A stretch of DNA of 64,000 bases from Chionoecetes opilio. Lineage: Eukaryota; Arthropoda; Malacostraca; Decapoda; Majidae. The stretch lies in NCBI GenBank assembly GCA_016584305.1, contig JACEEZ010015314.1:107238-171237 (forward strand). The letters are read 5' to 3'. The notes under the pieces were generated by a model. That model was not told where the DNA came from. It did no database searches and worked only from the letters and a program-made list of their open reading frames with translations. The position numbers and the translations under genes were made by a program. Of this stretch, positions 51,184-60,800 are shown in pieces (position 1 is the first letter of the stretch; each line of letters opens with the position of its first letter).

Positions 51184-53002
51184 CAGTGTTGTAGGTCTCG
51201 AGACTGGTCTTGGTCTCGAGACCAGTTTGATGTGGTCTTGGTCTTGGTCTCGTTTGATGTGGTCTTGGTCTTGATCTTGGTCTCGAAGCTTCTGGTCTGG
51301 GAGTTTGGCTGGAGACCAGGATTAAAAAGTGCATCGCGGCGTGGGGAAGGTCGGAATTTATTATCATACACGGAGAAAAATCATGGCTGTTTCTAATCAC
51401 GGCGCGCCCTACAGCGTTGTACTGTCTATAGATAATGCCTGACTAGCCCTACGGTGATGATGCATGAGCTGAGCCCTACGAGCGCTGACAGAGTGCGTGC
51501 GAGTCGAGAGAACATGTATGACGTGGCCATTCTCGCAGTGATAATATCCGTTTGCACACACGCATGTTTGCAGCTCTGTTCACCTCCGTGTGCTTCATAT
51601 ATGTGTAGGCCTATGCAATCCCCGCACCCTTCGTACACGTACACCACAGGTTTAGCTAGCTCGCCTGGAAAACGTAACCACAAAAATTTCCCCATGTTTG
51701 TTTCTTCATGCCAACGAAGCAATGAAAGCAGAAATATTTGACCTAGATGTTCAGTTGTTCACATATATTAAATTTTGCAAATATATTTCCTCCCTTATAC
51801 GTACGTTAACCTTAAGCTCCCTTCACACATGCCATGATCAAACCACGATAGCGCCACTCACTTAGTTATTGACGTTATCGTGAAATTTGATCATGATAAA
51901 TGCAGATCACGATAGGCTCTCAACAACGTCACGATGTCTATAAGTATGTATCATACGGTCACGATGGAGTCATGATAGCAGTAAAACTACGTCACGAATG
52001 GAAAATCAACGGTCATTTTGTCGTCACGATAAAGCTACGATGACCACAATAGTGCCACGACGGTGCCACGAATGTATCACGATAGCGTCAAGAGCTATAC
52101 CAACGTGCCTCACCAGGCATTCGTAGGTCTATCGTGATTCTATTGTGACCCATATTTAGCTCTACCGTGGCGCAATCTCCGTATTCTTAGGGTTATAGTG
52201 ACGCCTTCCAAGGACAATCGTGACACATAATTAGCTCTATCGTGACTCATGCTTACGTTTATCGTGACGCGTTATGCATATTATTAGGGCTATCGTGACA
52301 CACTGTAACGGTTTTTCTCACGACACCTCGTCACGATAGACATACGACGATCACGATGGTGTCACGAAGCTGCTACTTAGATGACGATAGACTTACGATA
52401 GCGCTGCGTTGGGTACAAATATCGGGGAGCTTCCCGATTTTTTAGTGCACGCACTAACTTTTCGTGGCCTCGGCCGTGTGTGTCACGATGGTCACGATGG
52501 TCACGACAGACCCATAACCAGGACCATGACGGCGCTGCTCATTGCATTGTTGGCGCTATCGTGGTCCCATTTTGGAATGTGTGAAGGGGGCTTTACCCCC
52601 CTTCTACCAGAGCTCGTTAGTCGTTACATGGAGCACATCTGGCAGCAGGGTTGCCAGGGGCACAAACCACAAAATATACTTTTGGCATTCACACTTTACT
52701 TTTTTGGCATTTTCAATTTTTCATCATAAGAAAATGAAATTCAATTGACGAATATTTCTAGCAAATTCCAAAATTTGGTGAGTAATTTCTGGCAAGAAAT
52801 ACAACAATTGGCAGGACCTGGCAAGTGTTATTATGTGTCATGTTTATACAAAATATTTGTATATGCCTGTTCTTGGTCTTGGTCTGTTTCGGAGGGTCTG
52901 GTCTTGGTCTTGGTCTCGGAGGGCTGGTCTGGTCTTGGTCTTGGTCTCGGAGGGTCTGGTCTGGTCTCGGTCTCGGAGGGTCTGGTCTTGACTACAACAC
53001 TG
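51184..53002. mobile_element. hAT-like element with TCTTGGTCTCG subterminal repeats
   Basis: CAGTGTTGTAG and CTACAACACTG at the ends, flanked by GTAAGCAG/GTAGGCAG (8 bp, one mismatch). Both arms carry repeated GTCTTGGTCTCG. No transposase frame was seen. Confidence 0.8.
51815..52592. mobile_element. Harbinger-like element rich in TCACGAT/ATCGTGA
   Basis: AGCTCCCTTCACACATG and TGTGTGAAGGGGGCT are inverted ends flanked by TTA on both sides (51812-14, 52593-95), as in PIF/Harbinger. The interior holds about twenty CACGAT or ATCGTG motifs in both orientations. Confidence 0.75.
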
Positions 53003-53069
53003 GTAGGCAGTGACTACTAAGACCCGGATGGTAGGCCCCGGAGGCTCACCTGAGGGCCCGTTCTTCGCC

Positions 53070-53220
53070 ACACCTGCCCTGCCCTGCCCTGCCCTGCCCT
53101 GCCCTGCCCTGCCCTGCCCTGCCCTGCCTGTCACCCCAACACCATGTGCCCATCACCCCAACACCCTGTGCCTGTCACCCCAACACCCTGCCCTGCCTGT
53201 CACCCCAACACCCTGTCACC
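53070..53220 (+). repeat. (CCCTG)n and CACCCCAACACCCTG repeats
   Basis: Pentanucleotide array followed by about five 15-20 bp units. Confidence 0.95.
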
Positions 53221-53339
53221 CCTCCTGAAGCAGTGGGGTGAGGTGCCACGCCTGTGATGGTGTGGCAGCACTGGGCCGGGAGTCAGGACCTCCAGCCAGG
53301 GACGCCGGCAGCCCTGGAGGACACACACACCCGGGAGGC

Positions 53340-53440
53340 ACTGTGGGAGGCAACAGTGCCGGGCAGTGCCAGGCTGACAGCGGCTCCATGCCAGGCTGAC
53401 AGCAGCTCCATGCCAGGCTGACAGCGGCTCCATGCCAGGT
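53340..53440 (+). repeat. GCCAGGCTGACAGCGGCTCC repeat
   Basis: Three to four units of a 24-bp repeat. Confidence 0.85.
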
Positions 53441-53509
53441 GAGGAATCTGTGCTGCTGTTACCCACTTATTTGTATCATTATTTTATGACTTATTGTATT
53501 ATTACCGAC

Positions 53510-53955
53510 TCCTTTAGCTACAGGAACCACCACGTGTAGGTCTCTGGGCCTCTTGTAGCTTCCTTATTTTCTTATGTTCTTATGCTGGTTAGGTCAGTCA
53601 GTTAGTCGTCAGGTAGTTAGTGCGGAGTCAATAGGGAGCTTTAAAAAGAGGCTGGATAACTTCATGGATGAGGATGAAAGGTGGATGTAGGTAGTGTTAA
53701 GTAACAGGAACTACCACGTGTAGGTCTCTGGGCCTCTTGTAGCTTCCTTATTTTCTTATGTTCTTATGCTGGTTAGGTCAGTCAGTTAGTCGTCAGGTAG
53801 TTAGTGCGGAGTCATTAGGGAGCTTTAAAGGGAGGCTGGATAAATTCATGGATGGGGATGAAAGGTGGATGTAGGTAGTGTTAAGTAACAGGAACTACCA
53901 CGTGTAGGTCTCCCGGCCTCTTGTAGCTTCCTTATGTTTATGTTCTTATGTAAAA
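53510..53955 (+). mobile_element. Three LINE-A 3' fragments in tandem
   Basis: Each has GGAACTACCACGTGTAGG and a TTATG tail; two include CAGGTAGTTAGTGCGGAGTC. Confidence 0.85.
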
Positions 53956-54078
53956 GTATGCAAGGTTAAGTAGCCAATGTTTGTTGTTGATTAGAGGATC
54001 TTAGGCATAATGAAAAACGTGGGAGATGTTACGACATTACTTATAAATACACATCTTATCGTACAGACCATAGACTGA

Positions 54079-54292
54079 TGAACCCCTTGAGGCCCATAAC
54101 GTAATTGCCATTGTAATTTGGGTACCATTAGACAATTTTAATGAATATAAGCAATATGTTATAGCTATGACCTGCTTAGTACTATCCTTGTCCCCTAGCT
54201 AATTTGGTGCATTGAGTGACTGTTTGTAATTTTATGGCTAACAACAGACGATTTTATATAGCCAAGGAAAGATCTGGGCGTGAAGGTGTTAA
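54079..54292 (+). mobile_element. MITE-TTAA copy 17
   Basis: AACCCCTTGAGGCCCATAAC to GGGCGTGAAGGTGTTAA. Confidence 0.85.
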
Positions 54293-54970
54293 CACATGAA
54301 TATTTGGTGATACTTACAGGGGAAGAGAAGCAACACTGACTCAGGAAGGAGGAAGGAAGGGAGGCAAGCACCACCTGAGCTACCACCTGAGCTACCGCCT
54401 GAGCTACCGAGGAAAGAAGAGAGACAAGCACCATCTGAGTTACCACCTGAGTTACCAGCTGTGTGCTTCACCTCATCCTCACAGACAGGTCAGTTATTGT
54501 AGTACTAAAGGTTTCATCTCAGTAGCTTTCAGTGCATTTTTTAACATGCTAACTGGGGGACCAAAATGTCTCCCAGTGATGGAAAACTGTCGCTCAGTAA
54601 GAACATTTTAAGCTACTGGGCGACAAGATATTTGTTCATAAAATCCTTCCTGGATGCAATGGTTCATCTTATCTGTGTGTGTTAGATCCAGAAGTGCATT
54701 CTTATTACTGCATAGGATCTTTATTTATACACAACATACAAAAGGGTGAAGTTGATGTATCCAAAAAACTATATTTTAACAGGTAGGCCTTTACCTCTCT
54801 GGCTAGCCAAAGAATGTCGCCCAGTAAGATTGGCTTAAACAATGCACTGGTAGCTTTCATAAATGTTCATTGTGTATCCCAGAAATGTTGCGATGATAGT
54901 TTTGTGAGCCTGGCCGCCATTGCATGAGTTCTGTCTCGGCGATGCAGGAAAAGGCTGCGTTTATACTGTT
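54293..54970. other. Unassigned intergenic sequence
   Basis: A 21-24 bp CTACCACCTGAGCTAC repeat at 54368-54460. Related CTGGGCGACA / TGTCGCCCAGTAAG strings at 54618 and 54819 suggest a decayed element. No gene. Confidence 0.45.
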
Positions 54971-54974
54971 TTCT

Positions 54975-55085
54975 AGATAATTTCATGGATGGGGATGAAA
55001 GGTGGATGTAGGTAGTGTTAAGTAACAGGAACTACCACTTGTACGTCTCACAGCCTCTTGTAGCTTCCTTATTTTCTTATGTTCT
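54975..55085 (+). mobile_element. LINE-A tail
   Basis: TTTCATGGATGGGGATGAAA through TTTTCTTATG. Confidence 0.85.
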
Positions 55086-55086
55086 A

Positions 55087-55285
55087 ATTTAACAAAGTGA
55101 AAAATGCTGCCCCCTTGCTGCTTACTGACTGATATTTAATGCCAGGAGAAGGGAATACTACGGTACTTCTTGATTTCAGTTATATTTCATCATAGTTAAC
55201 CATAGTATCAGGTAAATATAGGCATACACTTTTAAGCATGAGACCTTAAGATAGAATGGAATTTTTGCCTTGTTAAAAAAGATAT
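55087..55285 (+). mobile_element. MITE FB2, copy 4
   Basis: TTTAACAAAGTGAAAAATGC to TTTTTGCCTTGTTAAAAAAG. Confidence 0.8.
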
Positions 55286-55424
55286 TCTCTAGTGTGTGTC
55301 ATCTGCCCTCCTCCCTCCCTCCCTCCCATCACATGTTTGGCATCATAACAGGCAGAAAGGAGTAATAAAACCAACACTATAACAATGTCTTATAGATAAT
55401 TGAAAACACAACACAGAGAGCACA

Positions 55425-55637
55425 TTAACCCCTTGAGGCCCAGAGCATAATTTCCATTGTAATTTGGGTACCGTTAGACAATATTTAACGACTATAAGCG
55501 ATATTTTATAGCTATGACCTGTTTAGTATTCTTGCCACTAACTAATTTGGTATATTCAGTTATTTTTCGTAATATTATGGCTCGACAACAGACAATTTTT
55601 TTATAGCCAAGGAAAGATCTGGGCGTGAAGGGGTTAA
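55425..55637 (+). mobile_element. MITE-TTAA copy 18
   Basis: Complete, with TTAA at both ends: TTAACCCCTTGAGGCCCAGA to GGCGTGAAGGGGTTAA. Confidence 0.9.
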
Positions 55638-55862
55638 ACAAACCTTTGAGAACAAGTATTGGTCGAGAAGAGTGAGAATTTTTATAACCTATCAAGTACT
55701 GCTAGTAGAAGTTCAAATTATATAAAACCTTGACCAGCAAGATGACGACACTTCACACACAGTTTTACCATTTCCGAGGACAGACAGACAGACAGACACT
55801 GAATCCCTTGCCAAGTAGAGGAGAGGAGTAACTACAGAGTGAGCCAGGCTTGCTACCACCTA

Positions 55863-56070
55863 TAGTCTATTTTATTAAACGAGGTGAAAAATCCTGCCCC
55901 CTTGCTGCTTACTGCCTCATATTTGATGCCAGGAGAAGGGAATACTACGCTTCTTCTTAATTACAGTTGTATTGTATCATAGTTAACCATATTATCAGGT
56001 AAACAGAGGCATCATTTAGCATGAGACCTTAAGATAGAATGGAATTTTTGCCTCGTTCAAAAAAATAGAC
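55863..56070 (+). mobile_element. MITE FB2, copy 5
   Basis: TAGTCTATTTTATTAAACGA to GCCTCGTTCAAAAAAATAGA. Shows that the FB2 ends extend to the TAGTCTATTT also found in FB1. Confidence 0.85.
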
Positions 56071-56117
56071 TGTACACAGGCATGACGGGTGTGCCTAGAT
56101 GGCAGACTCTTTGTGTG

Positions 56118-56478
56118 ATATTCGTAGTCACATACCATGACTGCTCGTGGTAATTGCTATGATTTTGTTCCATTTCTACTCAGTCAAAATGATTCACTTG
56201 ATCTTGTAGCTGCCATGGAAAGTACTAGAGCAATCCTACAGTACTCCTATTGCAATCACAAGAGCTGGCATGACATATTGATTTAATTAGGACAAGACAA
56301 AAAGTGAACAATGACCACGTACAATGATGGTATGTGACTACGAATACGGGCATTAGACCTGTGCCGAGAGTCTTGATGAAGGTCCAGCGACGAACCACTG
56401 AGGAAGGGTACCATAAAAGGGATATTTTTCGGAACGAAGAGCAGGGACGAAGGTTGTCGCTGGACCTTCATCATGACT
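56118..56478. repeat. Two interleaved inverted repeats
   Basis: ATTCGTAGTCACATACCAT (56120) pairs with ATGGTATGTGACTACGAAT (56326); GATGAAGGTCCAGCGAC (56378) pairs with GTCGCTGGACCTTCATC (56457). Probably hairpin elements. Confidence 0.8.
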
Positions 56479-56585
56479 CTTGGTACCAGCCTTAGGGATT
56501 AGTGGATCACGGGAGAATACAGATGACTTTCAGACCTGCTGCACGTCACTTTGTACAGAAATCAACACTGTGCCTTGGCCTAGCT

Positions 56586-56594
56586 TGTGTGTGT

Positions 56595-56638
<44 letters not shown>
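56586..56638 (+). repeat. (GT)n microsatellite
   Basis: About 25 GT units. Confidence 0.95.
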
Positions 56639-56673
56639 TGTGGCCCCGGGTGGCATCAGGCCAGCCGGTTATT

Positions 56674-56826
56674 ATGGACGAGAATTGCACAGTCGCTACC
56701 GCTGTTATCGCTTACGTTTTCGATATTATTTTTTGCTCCGTCTACTGTGCAGTATTAATCCTCTTCTACGTAACCTTCAAAACTTATGGAATACATAATA
56801 TTATACATATGGAAGAAATGATATAG
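56674..56826 (+). CDS. Possible 50-residue membrane microprotein
   Basis: An ATG-to-TAG frame of 50 codons follows an acceptor-like ggcatcag. It starts MDENCTVATAV, has one long hydrophobic stretch (AYVFDIIFCSVYCAVLILFY) flanked by charged ends, and finishes HMEEMI. The composition is unlike the surrounding repeats. No family recognised; chance is possible at this length. Confidence 0.3.
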   Translation: MDENCTVATAVIAYVFDIIFCSVYCAVLILFYVTFKTYGIHNIIHMEEMI

Positions 56827-56907
56827 TTGTCTAATACGCATACAGACACACACTCCCTGTCCAGAAGAGGCCCCCCCACCCTTTAGGAGGTTAGGTGAGG
56901 TGAATAA

Positions 56908-56919
56908 TTTATTTTTATT
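56908..56919 (-). promoter_or_regulatory. Candidate polyadenylation signals of the secreted-protein gene
   Basis: Two adjacent AATAAA hexamers on the minus strand, about 460 bp beyond the stop codon at 57377. Confidence 0.3.
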
Positions 56920-57099
56920 AGCTTTCCGGAAAATATAAATACCTCCATCTGAAAAAACACTGAGTTTAGGCAAGGAAAAACTAGTCAGTGTCTCAGAAAA
57001 TGACTGCGCAGTCCTCGTCCATTTTTACCGACCGGCCACACCACTTGCCTTGAACTCGGCACACCTTTGACTGCTGTGCTAGGGACGGGTCAGGCTAGG

Positions 57100-57300
57100 C
57101 TAGGCTGTGTCGGAGGGGGAGAGGGAGGCTAGCTATGTCCTATGCTAGATTGGGAGGGGGAGAGAGATGAGGATTAGCTATGTCCTATGCTAGACTGTGA
57201 TATGTTGGAGGGGGAGGGGGGTTAGCTATGTCCTATGCTAAGCTAGGCTGTGTTGGGAGGAGAGGGAGGGAGGGAGGGGTCAGCTATGTTCTATGAGGCA
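57100..57300 (+). repeat. TAGCTATGTCCTATGCTAG repeat
   Basis: Four irregular units of ~55 bp with GGGAGGGGGAGAG runs. Confidence 0.85.
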
Positions 57301-57376
57301 TAAGACGATGTTTCTTGGTGGCCTGCATTGTGCGGCACCACGGGAATATGGCCGCCGCCTTGACTGTGGTGGTTTA

Positions 57377-57897
57377 TCACGCTGTAAGACGAGGAGCCGG
57401 GGCCGTGTTGGGTGTGTTGTGGTGAGCCGTAGGAGGAGGAGGGAGGGGGCGGCCCGTAGGATGCAGGGGGCGGCCCGTAGGATGCAGGGGGCGGGCCATA
57501 GGAGGGGTTGGCATGGACCGCAATAGGTTTAGGGCTGGGGGGATATAACCTCCTCCTCCTCCTCCTACTCCTTTGCCTCCTACTCCTACTCCTTTGCCTC
57601 CTCCTCCTCCTCCTTTGGCCTTCCCTCTGCCTGATCCTCCCTTACTCAACCCTCCACTCTTCCCTTTCCCTCCTCCGTTGCGGAAACCCTTTGCCTTGCC
57701 CTTCTCGCCTCCACTTTCCCCGCCCAGACCCTTGCCTTTCTCTACAGAGCCCTGGTGTTCAGAGGACCCTGAGGCATACTGGCCCTTATCATAGGGGGCC
57801 GGGACCTCGTAGTAGTAGTAGTCAGGGCCGTCGTCGCCGCCCTTGCCCTTGTTGCCCTTGTTGCCCTTGTCGCCCTTGGAGTCGCTGTCGTAGGTGA
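57377..57897 (-). CDS. Secreted Gly-rich protein, exon 3 (last)
   Basis: After ctcctcccgcag; phase 1 in (T|TC), stop TGA at 57379-57377. Frame contains [19 protein letters not shown] and many GKGVGGGG repeats. Confidence 0.75.
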
Positions 57898-60800
57898 CTG
57901 CGGGAGGAGAGGAGGCATTAGTAAATATTCCGCAGACGTTGGCGGCGTCGATCACTCGGGTAATCGCGCACCATCAATTTTTTTTTTTTAACCCAAATAA
58001 CTACAAAACCTAACCCAACTTACCCTACTAAGACTACTAAGACTACCTGACTAACTTAACTAAGACTACTAAGACGACCTGACTAACTTAACTAAGACTA
58101 CTAAGACTACTGACTAACTTAACTAAGACTACTAAGACTACCTGACTAACTTAACTAAGACTACTAAGACGACCTGCTAACTTAACTTAAAGCTAAACAT
58201 AACTTAACCCAGCAAATATTATATAGAAATAACGTGTTATATTTTTGGTTTCCGCTAGTGAATAACTACTGCACAATATACCGAGCCGAAAGCAATAGAG
58301 AAGAAGTGAGGTGTAAGGCCTGTGGAGCCCGCCCACTCCTGCGGAATATTAACCAAGGCATTAGTGTGACTGTCTGGACGGAGATTCTTGTACTGAGGGA
58401 TTGGGTGAGGAAGAGAGGGAGGCAGGGAGGGAGGGAGGGTGTGTTGGCAGGGAGCAGGGAGGGTTTTGGCAGGGTGTGTTGGCAGGGAGCAGGGAGGGTT
58501 TTGGCAGGGTGTGTTGGCAGGGAGCAGGGAGGGTTTTGGCAGGGTGTGTTGGCAGGGAGCAGGCAGAGTGTGTTGGCAGGGTGTGTTGGCAGGGAGCAGG
58601 GAGGGTTCTGGCAGGGTGTGTATTGACCTAGTAGTGTTTTACAGGGCCTGAGCTACACTGGTGGGGTTCCGTCTCCGTAGCTACATTTATCCAGTCTTTC
58701 TTTCAACTGGTGCACATTCTTTGCCGATATCACCTCCTCGTTTAGTCCATTCCAAACTTCTACATTGCTATGAGGGAAACTGTACTTGTTTATGTTGTTC
58801 AGTGGGGAGGGGGGGGTGTTGATCGAGTTGTGATATATGGGAAAGAAGTCGTACTTGTGGGGTTGTCTCCTTGTCTCATTAATCAATTTTATCTTCAAGC
58901 TTTTGTGTGTGTGTATTTACCTAGCTGTGATATACGGGCTATGAGTTAATACACTGGTGGGGTCCCGTCTCCTTGTCTCAATCTTAGCTATAAAAATATG
59001 AATACTTGTGGCATCTATAATTTCACTGTCCAGGCTATTCCACATATCAATGCACCGATAGGGAAAACTGTACTTCTTGATGTCCTTCAAACACCTCGTC
59101 TTCTTAAGCTTGTTCTCATGACCTCTTGTGGCTCCTACGTCCCATACACACATGTCCTCTTTGTCATTTCTCTCCATTCCTACATCTATTAATGTGTTTC
59201 TCTGGTGATAAATCGTCCTGAATTATCACTCAAGATCCTTTTCTTCACTTGCTTTATAGATTGTCTCGCTTCTCCATCTTGTAATTCCATCTTATCCTTA
59301 TCTTAAACTGTACTTGTTTATGTTGTTCAGTGGGGTGTGTGTGTGTTCTCAGTGTGTGTGTGTGTCCTCTTGTAGCTTCCTTATTTTCTTATGTTCTTAT
59401 ATTCTTATCCTTTTAGCACTCCTACCAAATTCTAATATTTTGCAAATGTGCGTGGCTGATCTACAGGGAATTCTTAAGTGAGACAGTGCACTCACAGAAA
59501 TCGGAGAGCTTCTTAGTCGCCTCTTCCTCCCACTTCCACACCTGCTCCTTGGCATCCTTCCAGCCCTTGGCCAGCTTGGTGCCAAAGTCCTCCTTGTCCT
59601 CCTCCTCGTAATCATCGTATTCATAGGTGAAGTAGTGACCCTTCTGCTCGTAGGATGGCTTGGCCGGGGCGTAGGAGTGGGAGGAGGGAGGGTAGGGGGC
59701 CGCGGGGGCGCTGTAGGATGTCCCGGTCTCGTGGTTGGAGTCGTCAACGTTGTAGTCCATGTAGTCACTCACTGGAGAGAAGGAGGGGAGGAGGGAATCG
59801 TTAGGCCTTGGGTCTGGGGCAGTAGTGAGGGGAGGAGGGAATAGTTAGGCCTTGTGTCTGGGGCAGTAGTGAGGGGAGGAGGGAATAGTTAGGCCTTGTG
59901 TCTGGGGCAGTAGTGAGGGGAGGAGGGAATTGTTAGGCCTTGTGTCTGGGGCAGTAGTGAGGGGAGGAGGGAATTGTTAGGCCTTGTGTCTGGGGCAGTA
60001 GTGAGGGGAGGAGGGAATAGTTAGGCCTTGTGTCTGGGGCAGTAGTGAGGGGAGGAGGGAATTGTTAGGCCTTGTGTCTGGGGCAGTAGTGAGGGGAGGA
60101 GGGAATTGTTAGGCCTTGTGTCTGGGGCAAGTAGTGAGGGGAGGAGGGAATAGTTAGGCCTTGTGTCTGGGGCAGTAGTGAGGGGAGGAGGGAATAGTTA
60201 GGCCTTGTGTCTGGGGCAGTAGTGAGGGGAGGAGGGATAGTTAGGCCTTGTGTCTGGGGCAGTAGTGAGGGGAGGAGGGAATAGTTAGGCCTTGTGTCTG
60301 GGGCAGTAGTGAGGGGAGGAGGGAATGTTAGGCCTTGTGTCTGGGGCAGTAGTGAGGGGAGGAGGGAATAGTTAGGCCTTGTGTCTGGGGCAGTAGTGAG
60401 GGGAGGAGGGAATAGTTAGGCCTTGTGTCTGGGGCAGTAGTGAGGGGAGGAGGGAATAGTTAGGCCTTGTGTCTGGGGCAGTAGTGAGGGGAGGAGGGAA
60501 TAGTTAGGCCTTGTGTCTGGGGCAGTAGTGAGGGGAGGAGGGAATAGTTAGGCCTTGTGTCTGGGGCAGTAGTGAGGGGAGGAGGGAATAGTTAGGCCTT
60601 GTGTCTGGGGCAGTAGTGAGGGGAGGAGGGAATAGTTAGGCCTTGTGTCTGGGGCAGTAGTGAGGGGAGGAGGGAATAGTTAGGCCTTGTGTCTGGGGCA
60701 GTAGTGAGGGGAGGAGGGAATAGTTAGGCCTTGTGTCTGGGGCAGTAGTGAGGGGAGGAGGGAATTGTTAGGCCTTGTGTCTGGGGCAGTAGTGAGGGGA

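Larger units (their letters stand above)
51113..53075 (-). mobile_element. Second copy of the SINE, split by a 1.8-kb hAT element
   Basis: Tail and TGTACCTATAGCGCCTGTAA on the left; GGTAGGCCCCGGAGGCTCAC continues at 53030. The same pieces are contiguous at 49855-49930 in the other copy. Confidence 0.82.

Noticed and set aside
54293..54480. ORF with PPELPPELP-like repeats
   Set aside because: Short CTACCACCTGAG repeat without start or splice support.
58234..58651. Three plus-strand ORFs of [12 protein letters not shown] repeats
   Set aside because: 36-bp minisatellite within intron 2 of the minus-strand gene.
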